NCBI RefSeq assembly: GCF_964036595.1
Contig: NZ_OZ038523.1
Span: 2,734,501 to 2,798,500, forward strand
Reading direction: 5' to 3'
Source of the DNA: Tenacibaculum sp. 190524A05c
GTDB taxonomy: Bacteria; Bacteroidota; Bacteroidia; Flavobacteriales; Flavobacteriaceae
Length of the DNA: 64,000 nt
Position numbers and translations under genes: made by a program. The first letter of the stretch is position 1. Each line of letters starts with the position of its first letter. Below, piece by piece: positions 41,131 to 51,226 of this stretch. The notes beneath the pieces were generated by a model. The model saw only the letters and a program-made list of their open reading frames with translations, was not told where the DNA came from and searched no databases.

Positions 41131-42751
41131 AAAAAATCTTATACTGCTTGTAGTAACTGTTGTTATAGTTTCTTTTTCGTTTCAAGATCGTTTTTTCGAG
41201 ATTGCTAAACAAATTCAGATATATAACAATGTGTATAAAACATTGAATATAAATTATATTGATGAATTGAATCAAGGAGATTTAACATCAAAAGCAATCA
41301 ATAACACATTAGAAAATTTAGATCCTTACACACGTTTTTATAATGAGCAGCAAGTAGAAGATGCAAAAATCAGAAGAGAAGGTGAATATGGAGGAATTGG
41401 AATTTCATCAAAGTATACGAAAAAAGGAATTCTAATAGTATCTGTAAAAGAAGGATTTCCAGCAGATAAATCAGGATTAAAAGTAGGAGATGTAATTACA
41501 GTTGTAAACAATCAAAAATTAGAGGAATTAGAAAGAGAGCAATTATCTCAAGTATTGAAAGGAATTCCTGGAACACCTATAACTTTAAAAATTGAAAGAG
41601 GAAATAAAAACCTTGACTTTGGATTGAAGTTAGATAAAATCATAGACAATCCGGTTCCTTTTTACGATATGATTAATGAGGATACTGGGTATTTTATTTT
41701 AACTCGTTTTACAGTTCGTAAAGCAACAGATGGAGTTAAAGATGCTATCGAAGCACTGAAATCAAAAGGAATGAAAAAATTGGTTTTTGACCTTCGTAGT
41801 AACCCAGGAGGATCTTTGTTTGATGCTGTTAATATTACCAATTTGTTTATTCCAACGGGTAAAAAAGTTGTAGACACCAGGGGTAAAACAAGAAAAAATT
41901 CTAGAACATACAGTACAAGTAATACTCCGTTAGATACAGAAATGCCAGTAGTAGTTTTAATTGATAGAAGATCTGCTTCTGCATCAGAAATTGTGTCTGG
42001 AGCATTACAAGATTATGATCGTGCAGTTGTGATGGGACAGCGATCTTTTGGGAAAGGATTGGTACAACGTTATTTTGATTTGAGTTATGGAACTCAAATG
42101 AAAGCAACAATTTCAAAATATTATACACCAAGCGGTAGATGTATTCAGGAATTAGATTATGCAAATCGTGATTTAAAAACAGGAAAAGTTCCTAAGTTTT
42201 CTGATAGAATCGTAAACTCTTTTAAAACTACAAACGGAAGAACGGTTAAAGATGGTGGTGGAGTTACTCCAGATATTGTAATTGAAATTGCTGATAAAAC
42301 GGATGAAACAAAGAAATTATTAGGTTCTTCGGCAATTTTCAATTTTGCAACCGATTATGTTAGAAACAATGCAAAGCCTACACTTGAAAATTTTGCTTTT
42401 GGGAATTCAGATTTTGATGCATTTAAAAGTTATTTGAAATCTAAAGACACAACCTTTACAAGTAAGCAAGAAGCATTATTCAAAAAGGCATATAAATCAG
42501 TAAAAAATAATAAAGCCATTTCAAGTGATTATAACAAGCTATTAAAACAATTAGAGAACCAAAAGATAGCATCAATCACAACGAATAAAGATATTTTGAT
42601 GACTGAAATTCAAGATGAAATATTAGAACAATACTTTTACAAAAAAGGTGTTTATCAATATCATCTTCAAAATGACGAAACGATTAAAAAAGCAGTTGAG
42701 ATTTTAAACGACACTGAGAAATATCAAAAAATATTAGCAAACGGAAAGTAA
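41120..42751 (+). CDS. C-terminal processing peptidase, S41 family
   Basis: 543 residues: signal anchor at about 5-21, helical region, PDZ domain about 85-165 (YGGIGISSKY, VKEGFPADKSGLKVGDVI), protease core with FDLRSNPGGSLFDA, catalytic Ser in RRSASASEIVSGAL and Lys in GQRSFGKGLVQ. A C-terminal domain of about 150 residues follows. It trims or degrades periplasmic proteins. Co-occurrence with rnpA is common in flavobacteria. Confidence 0.9.
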   Translation: MRNKKNLILLVVTVVIVSFSFQDRFFEIAKQIQIYNNVYKTLNINYIDELNQGDLTSKAINNTLENLDPYTRFYNEQQVEDAKIRREGEYGGIGISSKYTKKGILIVSVKEGFPADKSGLKVGDVITVVNNQKLEELEREQLSQVLKGIPGTPITLKIERGNKNLDFGLKLDKIIDNPVPFYDMINEDTGYFILTRFTVRKATDGVKDAIEALKSKGMKKLVFDLRSNPGGSLFDAVNITNLFIPTGKKVVDTRGKTRKNSRTYSTSNTPLDTEMPVVVLIDRRSASASEIVSGALQDYDRAVVMGQRSFGKGLVQRYFDLSYGTQMKATISKYYTPSGRCIQELDYANRDLKTGKVPKFSDRIVNSFKTTNGRTVKDGGGVTPDIVIEIADKTDETKKLLGSSAIFNFATDYVRNNAKPTLENFAFGNSDFDAFKSYLKSKDTTFTSKQEALFKKAYKSVKNNKAISSDYNKLLKQLENQKIASITTNKDILMTEIQDEILEQYFYKKGVYQYHLQNDETIKKAVEILNDTEKYQKILANGK

Positions 42752-42755
42752 ACAT

Positions 42756-44432
42756 ATGACCAAAGTATATAAAGAAAGAACAAGAGCACAAGAATCAACA
42801 AATGCCATAGAAAGATTATACATTTCTATGCGTCACCTTTTTAGTAGAGGATTTTATAAACCAATGGGTGTTTCAGGAGAAACACTGAGAAAATCACTTT
42901 TATTATTAAGACCAGAGATTTATGGTTCTATTGCAGAGGAGAAATCAGAATTAAACGGATTAACATATATCATTGAGCGTTTACCAGAAGGAATTGAGGA
43001 ATGTCAATTTATCAATTTAACAGCTGACGAAGGTTATAGAAATTCTCATTTTAAATGTATTGTTCCTCCAAAACGTAGAAGAAACTGTTATCGAATAGAT
43101 AAAGATCAGATGAATATTGAGATTACTCGAGGAAGATCTGATATCTATGATATTTTAACTCATCTTACTTTCTTATTTATTGAATCGCATAAGATAAAAG
43201 ATAGAGTTTTACTTTCTGATGCCGGAAAAACTACTAGAGAATGGTCTAACCTTGAAGATGTAGTTGTAAATAACACAACGTTATCTGATAAGGAAAAAGA
43301 TGTATTAATGGTGCATCTTGGAAGTATTTTAGGAAGAACATATGATGAGGTTTATCAATCATACAATACTTTCTCTACCGAAGAAAATCCGCATCGTTTT
43401 TTCCATTTAATTTACTGGTTAGGAAAATTAGCGATTAACGAAGAGTTACATGATAAGAAAAGATCTATTCGTTTTAGTTCGGTATTATCAGAAGAGATTG
43501 GAAGACATTACCATGGAGAGCGTTGGGCAAATGATATTAAAGAAGTACTATTAAAAGAAGGTTTAATAGAAAGACCAATTCATATTATTAGTGCTAACAT
43601 GCATAGTGTTTTAAATTCTATCTATGCTAAAAATGCAATTCCAAATGAAGCAAATACCAATGTAGGGTTTTCATTATTTGAACTGTTAAGTAATAGTGAT
43701 AGTAAACCATTACAAACAGCGGTAAAGAATTTTGCTTCTGAAAATGGATTGATTTATTTGAAAGACAAATCAGGAACAAATATTAATGTTCAGGTAATTG
43801 ATACAGCTAAAATTTCATTTGACTCTGATTTAATTTCAAAAGATAAAGGTGGAGAGAAACCTGTAATAATTGTAATGGATTATGCATTTGGTGAGCAGGC
43901 TTATGAAACAATGGATGAGTTATTAAAACCATATAAAGATGGAACAAATACACATCTTTTAAATGTAGAGTCCGTTTCTATAATGGGTAAAGCCGGAATA
44001 TTAGAAGGAGGTAAAGGAGATATCATGATTCCTTCGGCTCACGTTTTCGAAGGAACAGCCGATAACTATCCTTTTAAAAATGAGTTGACCAAAGAAGATT
44101 TAGAAGGATTTGGAGTTGAGGTTTTTGATGGAAGTATGGTTACGGTATTAGGAACATCTTTACAAAATAAAGATTTATTGAAGTTTTTCCACGATTCAAC
44201 TTGGAAAGTAATCGGATTAGAAATGGAAGGAGCACATTATCAAAAAGCTATTCAATCCGCTTCAAGAATTAGAGAAACTATTGGTGAAAATGTAAAGGTA
44301 AGATATGCATATTATGCTTCGGATAATCCGCTAGAAACTGGAGCAACATTAGCATCTGGTGGTTTAGGAATGAGCGGTGTAACACCAACATATGCGATCA
44401 CACAAAGAATATTAGAACAAATATTAAAATAA
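42756..44432 (+). CDS. DUF6909-like protein with a nucleoside phosphorylase-like segment
   Basis: 558 residues, cytosolic. The N-terminal half (ISMRHLFSRGFYKP, PPKRRRNCYRIDKDQMNIEI in part) is a conserved flavobacterial module I associate with DUF6909. The C-terminal half contains VIGLEMEGAHY, similar to the substrate motif of purine nucleoside phosphorylases, and VVIIVMDYAFGEQ-like strands before it. Enzymatic role unknown. Starts five bases after the S41 protease gene. Confidence 0.6.
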   Translation: MTKVYKERTRAQESTNAIERLYISMRHLFSRGFYKPMGVSGETLRKSLLLLRPEIYGSIAEEKSELNGLTYIIERLPEGIEECQFINLTADEGYRNSHFKCIVPPKRRRNCYRIDKDQMNIEITRGRSDIYDILTHLTFLFIESHKIKDRVLLSDAGKTTREWSNLEDVVVNNTTLSDKEKDVLMVHLGSILGRTYDEVYQSYNTFSTEENPHRFFHLIYWLGKLAINEELHDKKRSIRFSSVLSEEIGRHYHGERWANDIKEVLLKEGLIERPIHIISANMHSVLNSIYAKNAIPNEANTNVGFSLFELLSNSDSKPLQTAVKNFASENGLIYLKDKSGTNINVQVIDTAKISFDSDLISKDKGGEKPVIIVMDYAFGEQAYETMDELLKPYKDGTNTHLLNVESVSIMGKAGILEGGKGDIMIPSAHVFEGTADNYPFKNELTKEDLEGFGVEVFDGSMVTVLGTSLQNKDLLKFFHDSTWKVIGLEMEGAHYQKAIQSASRIRETIGENVKVRYAYYASDNPLETGATLASGGLGMSGVTPTYAITQRILEQILK

Positions 44433-44437
44433 GACAA

Positions 44438-45481
44438 ATGTCAAAACAAGTAAAAGATAACGAGGAAGTAGACTTAGGTTCTTTATTTGTAATTATTGGT
44501 AAAGGATTTTCAAAACTAGGAAATCTTATCGTTTCAATGTTTAATGTAATTTTTAAGTTTTTAATTGAGGCGTTATTATTTCTAAAAACAAACGTTATCA
44601 AACTTTCAATTGCTGCTCTTATTGGAGGTGTTGTTGGTTTTATAATTGAGTATAAAAACGGAACAAAATATGAAGCAAACCTTTATGTTAAACCAAACTT
44701 TGGAAGTTCAAGACAATTATATAATAACGTAAACTTCTATAATGATTTAGTAAAACAGAAGAACAGTAAGGATTTATCTGAGATATTTGGAATTAGTGAA
44801 GATGAAGCAAAATCATTAAAAAAATTCTCTATTAAACCCGTTATTAATGAAAACGACATTTTAACTTCTTTTGATGAGTTAATGCAATCTATTGATACCG
44901 CTACAGTAAAGAGTTATTCTTACAAAAAGTTTAAAGAAACATTTACTGAAGTAGATTATAATATTCATGAAATTTCTGTTGAATCATTAAATGATAATAT
45001 TTTTCAAAAATTAAGTCAGCCTATAATCTCTTCAATTATAAATAATGATTATTTCAAAACCTTAAAAGGAAATAAAAAAGAGAATTTAAAAAGGACTAGT
45101 TCTTTACTTAAAAAGAATTTGCAACAAGCCGATTCTCTTCACAGTTTATACAAGAAAGTTTTATTAGAAGAGGCTAAAAAGAGCAATTCTGGAACCACTA
45201 TAGATCTTGCTCAAAGTAGAAATAAATCAGAAAGAGAATTGAAACTTTTTGAAACGAGTTTACGATTAAACGATAATCTTGTTGAGGTAAATGATGATTT
45301 ATCTGAGAAATCAGAGGTAATTAATATTGTTTCTAATTTTCAACCTATTGGACATAAAGTAAGAGAAATTGAAAAGAATAAAGGATTTCAATTTGCTTTA
45401 GTTGGCTTTGGTTTAATGGTTGTCTTTTTATTATTAGTTCAACTAAATACGTATTTAGAAGAATACAAAGAAAGAAATTAG
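44438..45481 (+). CDS. Wzz-like polysaccharide chain-length protein (probable)
   Basis: 347 residues. First membrane segment about 44-70 after a cytosolic N-terminus, a periplasmic coiled-coil-rich region with many Lys/Asn, and a second membrane helix at about 320-340 near the C-terminus. This two-helix layout with a large helical periplasmic part is that of Wzz-type co-polymerases, and gmd follows. Sequence similarity cannot be checked by eye, so the call rests on layout and place. Confidence 0.6.
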   Translation: MSKQVKDNEEVDLGSLFVIIGKGFSKLGNLIVSMFNVIFKFLIEALLFLKTNVIKLSIAALIGGVVGFIIEYKNGTKYEANLYVKPNFGSSRQLYNNVNFYNDLVKQKNSKDLSEIFGISEDEAKSLKKFSIKPVINENDILTSFDELMQSIDTATVKSYSYKKFKETFTEVDYNIHEISVESLNDNIFQKLSQPIISSIINNDYFKTLKGNKKENLKRTSSLLKKNLQQADSLHSLYKKVLLEEAKKSNSGTTIDLAQSRNKSERELKLFETSLRLNDNLVEVNDDLSEKSEVINIVSNFQPIGHKVREIEKNKGFQFALVGFGLMVVFLLLVQLNTYLEEYKERN

Positions 45482-45533
45482 AACTCCTTGTAAAAGTTAT
45501 TTTAAAGGATCATGTTTATGAATTTATAGAGGA

Positions 45534-46649
45534 ATGAAAAAAGTAGCTTTAATTACAGGAATTACAGGGCAGGATGGTGCTTATCTAGCTGAGCTTTTAC
45601 TTGAAAAAAACTATATCGTTCATGGTATAAAAAGAAGATCATCTAGCTTTAATACCCAACGAATAGATCACCTTTATCAGGATCCTCATAGTAATAACAG
45701 AAATTTGATTCTTCATTATGGAGATATGACTGATGGAATTAATTTAATCAGAATTCTCCAAGAAGTACAACCAGATGAAATTTACAATCTGGCTGCAATG
45801 AGTCATGTTCATGTTTCATTTGAAACTCCAGAATATACAGCAAATGTCGATGGTTTAGGAACACTACGTTTACTTGAAGCAATTCGAATTTTAAAGCTAG
45901 AGAAAAAAACAAAATTTTACCAAGCTGCTACCTCTGAATTATTCGGGAAAGCAAAGGAAATTCCGCAATCGGAAACGACTCCTTTCTATCCACGAAGTCC
46001 ATACGGAGTAGCAAAAATGTATGCATATTGGATTACAGTAAATTATAGAGAAGCCTATAATATTTTTGGATGTAACGGAATTTTATTTAATCATGAATCT
46101 CCAATTCGAGGAGAAACATTTGTTACTCGAAAAATTACAAGAGCCGTCTCAAAAATTGCTTTAGGATTACAAGACCAATTGTATCTTGGAAATTTAAATG
46201 CTCAGAGAGATTGGGGACACGCTAAAGATTATGTTCGAATGATGTGGATGATTTTACAAGCAGAAGAACCAGAAGATTGGGTTATTGCTACTGGAAAAAC
46301 TACCACAGTAAGAGATTTTGTGAGATTAGCCTTTGAAGAAATTGGTGTGGAGTTAGAGTTTGAAGGAGAAGGAAAAGAAGAGAAAGGAATAGTAAAATCA
46401 TGCAGCAATACCGATTATAGCATAGAAATAGGAAAAACTGTTGTTTCAATTGATCCACATTATTATCGTCCAACGGAAGTAGATGTGTTAATTGGTGATG
46501 CGTCAAAAGCAAAGAAAAAACTTGGTTGGATTCCAGAATACACTTTAGAAGATATGGTGAAAGAAATGATGGTGAGTGATTTGGAGTTAATGAAGAAAGA
46601 AGCTTTTTTGAAACAAAAGGATCATAATACACATAGAGATTATGATTAA
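45534..46649 (+). CDS. gmd: GDP-mannose 4,6-dehydratase
   Basis: 371 residues of the extended SDR family: [17 protein letters not shown] with the NADP loop, [19 protein letters not shown] in part, catalytic Thr and [10 protein letters not shown] (Tyr-Lys pair near 157). It makes GDP-4-keto-6-deoxymannose in the cytosol. The next gene reduces this to GDP-L-fucose; the two overlap by eight bases. Confidence 0.95.
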   Translation: MKKVALITGITGQDGAYLAELLLEKNYIVHGIKRRSSSFNTQRIDHLYQDPHSNNRNLILHYGDMTDGINLIRILQEVQPDEIYNLAAMSHVHVSFETPEYTANVDGLGTLRLLEAIRILKLEKKTKFYQAATSELFGKAKEIPQSETTPFYPRSPYGVAKMYAYWITVNYREAYNIFGCNGILFNHESPIRGETFVTRKITRAVSKIALGLQDQLYLGNLNAQRDWGHAKDYVRMMWMILQAEEPEDWVIATGKTTTVRDFVRLAFEEIGVELEFEGEGKEEKGIVKSCSNTDYSIEIGKTVVSIDPHYYRPTEVDVLIGDASKAKKKLGWIPEYTLEDMVKEMMVSDLELMKKEAFLKQKDHNTHRDYD

Positions 46650-47691
46650 GTCATCTAAAATATTTGTAGCTGGTCACCGTGGATTAGTGGGTAGTGCTAT
46701 TGTAAGAAACTTAGAACAAAAAGGATTTACAAACATCATTACTAGAACACACAACGAGCTTGATTTAACAAATCAAGTTGAGACCGCATCTTTTTTCAAT
46801 AAAGAAAAACCAGAATATGTTTTTTTAGCCGCTGCAAAAGTTGGTGGTATTATGGCGAATAATACCTATAGAGCAGATTTTATTTATGATAATTTGATGA
46901 TTCAGAATAATGTGATTCATGAAAGTTATAGGCATAATGTAAAAAAACTTTTATTCTTAGGAAGTACTTGTATTTATCCTAAAAATGCAGAACAACCTTT
47001 AAAAGAAGATTCATTATTAACAGGAGAATTAGAATACACAAACGAACCATATGCTATTGCGAAAATAGCAGGTATTAAAATGTGTGAGAGTTATAATTTA
47101 CAGTATGGGACTGATTTTATCTCTGTAATGCCAACAAATCTATACGGTCCTAATGATAATTTCGATCTGGAGAAATCTCATGTTTTACCCGCTCTTATTA
47201 GAAAAATGCATTTGGCAAAATTACTATCGGAAAAAAAAGAAACAGAAGTTATTAAAGATTTAGATGTTGAATCTATAGAACAGGCAAAATTTTATTTAAG
47301 GAAATTCGGTGTATCTGAAAATAGTGTAGAGATTTGGGGTTCAGGAAAGCCAACAAGAGAGTTCTTATGGAGTGAAGATTTGGCTGATGCTTGTATTTAT
47401 ATAATGGAGAAAATACATTTCAATAATGTTATAAATGAAGTAGAAGGAGACATAAAAAACACACATATTAATATTGGTACCGGTAAAGAAATTTCGATAA
47501 AAGAATTAGCTGAAATTGTGAAGAGAGAAGTAGGGTTTAAAGGAGAATTACAGTTTAATATAAGCAAACCAGATGGTACAATGCGAAAGGTTACCGATGT
47601 GCATAAGTTAACTAAACTAGGTTGGAAACATAAAGTTGAGTTAGAGGAAGGAATTCATAGAATGTATAATTGGTATATTAACAATAATTAG
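46642..47691 (+). CDS. fcl: GDP-L-fucose synthase
   Basis: 349 residues: nucleotide loop [17 protein letters not shown], the family's [11 protein letters not shown], catalytic Ser in GSTCIYP and YAIAKIAG with Tyr and Lys. It epimerises and reduces the Gmd product to GDP-L-fucose. An insert of about 25 residues with Glu/Lys ([14 protein letters not shown]) is seen in many Bacteroidetes homologues. Confidence 0.94.
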   Translation: MIKSSKIFVAGHRGLVGSAIVRNLEQKGFTNIITRTHNELDLTNQVETASFFNKEKPEYVFLAAAKVGGIMANNTYRADFIYDNLMIQNNVIHESYRHNVKKLLFLGSTCIYPKNAEQPLKEDSLLTGELEYTNEPYAIAKIAGIKMCESYNLQYGTDFISVMPTNLYGPNDNFDLEKSHVLPALIRKMHLAKLLSEKKETEVIKDLDVESIEQAKFYLRKFGVSENSVEIWGSGKPTREFLWSEDLADACIYIMEKIHFNNVINEVEGDIKNTHINIGTGKEISIKELAEIVKREVGFKGELQFNISKPDGTMRKVTDVHKLTKLGWKHKVELEEGIHRMYNWYINNN

Positions 47692-47695
47692 AGAA

Positions 47696-48436
47696 ATGAC
47701 TGGTAAAGGAATAATTATTCAAGCAAGAGTAGGATCAACTCGATTGAAAAATAAAATCTTACTTCCTGTTGATGATCAAATCACATTTTTAGATATTCTA
47801 ATTCTAAACTTGAAGAAGAATTTTAAAAACATTCCTATTATACTAGCTACCTCTATAAAGGAAGAGAACGATGTTTTAGTAACTGTAGCTAAGAAACACC
47901 AGATTAAGTGTTTTAGAGGAGATGAAAACAATGTGCTTAAGAGATTTACAGATTGTGCTAGTGAATTTAACTTAGATACAATTATTAGGGTGTGTTCTGA
48001 TAATCCTTTTTTAAGTAGTAACCTCTTGAAGGAATTATTACAAGATTATCAAAACGAGGATTATTTAGCTTTCAGCGTAAATGGAACACCTAGTATTTTA
48101 ACACATTATGGGTTTTTTGCTGAGATTGTAAGTACAAATGCTTTAAATAAAATTTTAAGTAAAGGGAATTCACATTGCCAAGAACATGTTACCAATTGCG
48201 TTTACACTAATAACGAAGGATTATTTAACGTAAAATTCAATGACTTAAATATACGCTCAACTAATATTCGTTGTACTTTAGATACACAACAAGATTTTGA
48301 GAATTTGAAAAACATCTACTTTAATTGGTATAAAGGAAATGAAGATAGAAGTATAGATTCGTTATTAAATTTTCTGAATAAACAAGAGGATTTAAAGAGA
48401 TTAATGGAATTAGAAATAAAAAATAATAGTAAATAG
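47696..48436 (+). CDS. cytidylyltransferase, SpsF-like
   Basis: 246 residues with a nucleotidyltransferase N-terminus (IIIQARVGSTRLKNKILLPV) and a Asp-containing RVCSDNPFLSS segment. SpsF-type enzymes are thought to activate acidic sugars with CTP. The following genes encode a NeuB-like synthase and a KdsC-like phosphatase, so the likely product is a CMP-nonulosonic acid. Confidence 0.8.
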   Translation: MTGKGIIIQARVGSTRLKNKILLPVDDQITFLDILILNLKKNFKNIPIILATSIKEENDVLVTVAKKHQIKCFRGDENNVLKRFTDCASEFNLDTIIRVCSDNPFLSSNLLKELLQDYQNEDYLAFSVNGTPSILTHYGFFAEIVSTNALNKILSKGNSHCQEHVTNCVYTNNEGLFNVKFNDLNIRSTNIRCTLDTQQDFENLKNIYFNWYKGNEDRSIDSLLNFLNKQEDLKRLMELEIKNNSK

Positions 48437-49471
48437 ATGGCTTATATAATAGGAGAAATAGGACAAAATCATAATGGTTCTGTAGATATAGCTAAACTTA
48501 TTGTAGATGTTGTAACCAGACAAGTAGATGATAAGCTTTTTGGAACAGTATTAAAAGGAATGGATGCAGTAAAGCTTACAAAAAGAGATTTAGATTATGA
48601 GTTATCTGCATCACAAATGAGTCGACCTTATGATTCTCCAAATTCTTTTGGTAAAACTTATGGGGAACATAGAGCATTTCTTGAATTGGATGATCATCAA
48701 CATTTAGATGTTTATAATTATGCCAAAGAAAAAGGACTTGATTTTGTAGAAACACTTTGTGCACCGTCATGTCTTAAAATGCTAAATTTATTTACTCCTG
48801 ATAAACTAAAAGTAGCATCAAGAGATTTAACAAATTTACCGCTACTTGAGGCCATGGCAGAAACTAAAATTCCAATTATTCTTTCTACTGGAATGGCGGG
48901 AGAAAAAGAACTTAATGATGCTTTAAATGTTATTGAAAAACACCATAATGATATCACTATTTTACATTGTGTTTCTCAATATCCAACGGAGTACAAAAAC
49001 GTTAATTTAAAGACAATCACCTATCTAAAAAGAGTGTATCCTAACTATAAAATTGGTTATTCAGATCACACTATTGGTATTGCTACACCAATTGCTGCAG
49101 TTGCAATGGGTGCTGAAGTTATTGAAAAGCACATCACATTAGATAGACAAATGAAAGGTACTGATCAAGCAGGTTCATTAAGTGTTGATGGAATATATAG
49201 AATGATGAGGGATATAAGAAATCTTGAAAATTCATTTGGAGAAGAATTAATGAAAATTGAAGATTCAGTTGATTCTGCAAGACATAAATTAGAAAGGTCT
49301 ATTGCAAGTAATAAAGATCTAAATAAAGGAGCAGTTTTAAGAGAAGAAGATATTCATTTACTAAGTCCAGGAGATGGTGTTAAATGGATTGATAAAAGTT
49401 TAATTATTGGTAAAAAACTAAAGAATGATTTACCAAAGGATGAAATTATTTACTTGAATAATATTGAATAA
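48437..49471 (+). CDS. NeuB family nonulosonic acid synthase
   Basis: 344 residues. TIM-barrel N-terminal part (IGEIGQNHNGSVDIAK, metal- and substrate-binding) and C-terminal SAF/antifreeze-like domain (about 280-340, RSIASNKDLNKGAVL). It condenses phosphoenolpyruvate with a six-carbon aldose or aldose phosphate to a nine-carbon acidic sugar. Starts directly after the cytidylyltransferase stop. Confidence 0.88.
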   Translation: MAYIIGEIGQNHNGSVDIAKLIVDVVTRQVDDKLFGTVLKGMDAVKLTKRDLDYELSASQMSRPYDSPNSFGKTYGEHRAFLELDDHQHLDVYNYAKEKGLDFVETLCAPSCLKMLNLFTPDKLKVASRDLTNLPLLEAMAETKIPIILSTGMAGEKELNDALNVIEKHHNDITILHCVSQYPTEYKNVNLKTITYLKRVYPNYKIGYSDHTIGIATPIAAVAMGAEVIEKHITLDRQMKGTDQAGSLSVDGIYRMMRDIRNLENSFGEELMKIEDSVDSARHKLERSIASNKDLNKGAVLREEDIHLLSPGDGVKWIDKSLIIGKKLKNDLPKDEIIYLNNIE

Positions 49472-49472
49472 A

Positions 49473-49991
49473 ATGTTACCCAAATTAGTACTAACAGATA
49501 TTGATGGAGTTTGGACAGATGCAGGAATGTATTATGACGAACAAGGAAATGAATTTAAAAAATTCAACACTTATGATAGTGCTGGTATTTTATTCTGTAA
49601 AGAGCTAAATATTCCTACTGGTATTATTACTGGAGAAAACTCTAAAGCAGTCAAAAGAAGGGCTGAAAAATTAAAGGTAGATTATTTGTATTTAGCAGCT
49701 AAAAACAAATTAGAACTAATTGAAAACTTATGTGATTCTTTATCAATTACCTTAAAAGATGTAGCATATATTGGAGATGATATTAACGATTTTCAGTTAT
49801 TAAAAAATGTAGGTTTTAGTGCAGTACCTTCGAGTGCTCCAGATTATATTAAAGACGATGTTGATGTTGTTTTGCATAAAAAAGGAGGTGAGGGTGTTTT
49901 TAGAGAGTTTGTTGAGTTAATACTTAAAAAGAATAACATTAATATTAAGGAACTTGTTGAAACGATAACGATAAACAAGTTTAAACAGTAA
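49473..49991 (+). CDS. HAD phosphatase, KdsC family
   Basis: About 172 residues from the ATG at 49473 (an in-frame TTG at 49464 lies inside the previous gene). HAD motifs LTDIDGVWTD, a Ser/Thr motif in TGIITGENS, and the metal-binding GDDINDF. KdsC-like proteins of this size act as tetramers and remove the phosphate from 8- or 9-phosphorylated ulosonic acids. Placed behind the synthase it should dephosphorylate that product. Confidence 0.87.
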   Translation: MLPKLVLTDIDGVWTDAGMYYDEQGNEFKKFNTYDSAGILFCKELNIPTGIITGENSKAVKRRAEKLKVDYLYLAAKNKLELIENLCDSLSITLKDVAYIGDDINDFQLLKNVGFSAVPSSAPDYIKDDVDVVLHKKGGEGVFREFVELILKKNNINIKELVETITINKFKQ

Positions 49992-49996
49992 AAATT

Positions 49997-51226
49997 GTGC
50001 GTTTACCGTCTTACTTTTCTTTTCATAAGTTAGTTAATGTATTTTTAAGAATTAGTGCCATAGGCAGTAAATTCATAGTATTTACTTATTTATCTAAATA
50101 CTTTACGGATATCGAATTTGGTAATTATAGTTTAATTACATCTTTAGTAACTATTATGATTTTTGTTCTAGGATTAGATTTCTATAACTTTAGTATTAGA
50201 GATATTCTAAAAACAAAAGAAACTTCACAAATTCAAAAAAACATAGTCTCAACTGTTCTATTATATTTAGTGATATATACAGTTTTTTTTGTGTTGGGAT
50301 GGGCAGTTTTTAATCAAATCAATTTCACAAAAGAATATGCTTTTCTAATTATTGCTTTGTGTGTTACTGAGCATTTTTCTCAGGAAATTTATAGATTCCT
50401 AGTTGGTTTTAATAAAGTATTATTTGCAAATATTCTTTTGTTTTTAAGAACTTTCATTTGGGGTACTTATGTTCTTTTTCTTTCTTATATGAGTAAGTCA
50501 ATATCTATTGAATTCATCTTGAAAATCTGGACAGTATCGAATGCTCTAACCATACTAATTACCTTAGTTTCATCTTTAAAATATATCGATTCTAAGAGTA
50601 TTAGTATTAATTATAACTGGATATCCAAAGGATTAAAAGTGAGTTCACTTTTTTTCATTTCAACTATTTTCTTAAAGCTAATAGAATACGCAAATAGGTT
50701 TGTAGTTGATATTTTTTTAGGTAAAGAAATGGTAGGTGTTTATACTTTTTATTCTAGTATTGCCATTCTCATTACAGTATATATTAATACAATTGTTATC
50801 TCTTTTGAGTTGCCAAATATACTTAAGGCTTCTAATGAGGCACAAGATCAACAGTTATTTCCAAAATTTAAGAAGTCGCTTTTGGTTCAGAATATTGTAA
50901 TATCAATAATTTTACTTTTAATTATTTATCCAATATTATGGTGGCAAAATAAACCAATATTTCAAGAGTTTCAACCTATTTTATATTTTATGATAATAGG
51001 TGTGGTTTTAATGAACTACTCTTTATATTACCATTTTAAATTATATGTTAAACATTTTGATATGCAACTGGTAAAGACCATAGTTGTTTCAGGAATTATA
51101 AGTTTAGTATTAGCCATAATCGCTACGAAATATTTTGGAATCTATGGAGCAGCATTGGCTTTCTCCTTGTCTGGAGGTGTGTTATTTTATTGCAGATATT
51201 ATGAGGTTAAAAAATTAAAGCTATGA
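49997..51226 (+). CDS. polysaccharide flippase, Wzx-like
   Basis: 409 residues with about twelve membrane segments in the oligosaccharide flippase pattern; the first at about 10-35 and the conserved YANRFVVDIFLGKEMVGVYTFYSSI region around 235 in pieces. Probable GTG start at 49997, nine bases after the HAD gene. It moves lipid-linked repeat units across the inner membrane. The four-base overlap with the next gene shows an operon. Confidence 0.8.
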   Translation: MRLPSYFSFHKLVNVFLRISAIGSKFIVFTYLSKYFTDIEFGNYSLITSLVTIMIFVLGLDFYNFSIRDILKTKETSQIQKNIVSTVLLYLVIYTVFFVLGWAVFNQINFTKEYAFLIIALCVTEHFSQEIYRFLVGFNKVLFANILLFLRTFIWGTYVLFLSYMSKSISIEFILKIWTVSNALTILITLVSSLKYIDSKSISINYNWISKGLKVSSLFFISTIFLKLIEYANRFVVDIFLGKEMVGVYTFYSSIAILITVYINTIVISFELPNILKASNEAQDQQLFPKFKKSLLVQNIVISIILLLIIYPILWWQNKPIFQEFQPILYFMIIGVVLMNYSLYYHFKLYVKHFDMQLVKTIVVSGIISLVLAIIATKYFGIYGAALAFSLSGGVLFYCRYYEVKKLKL

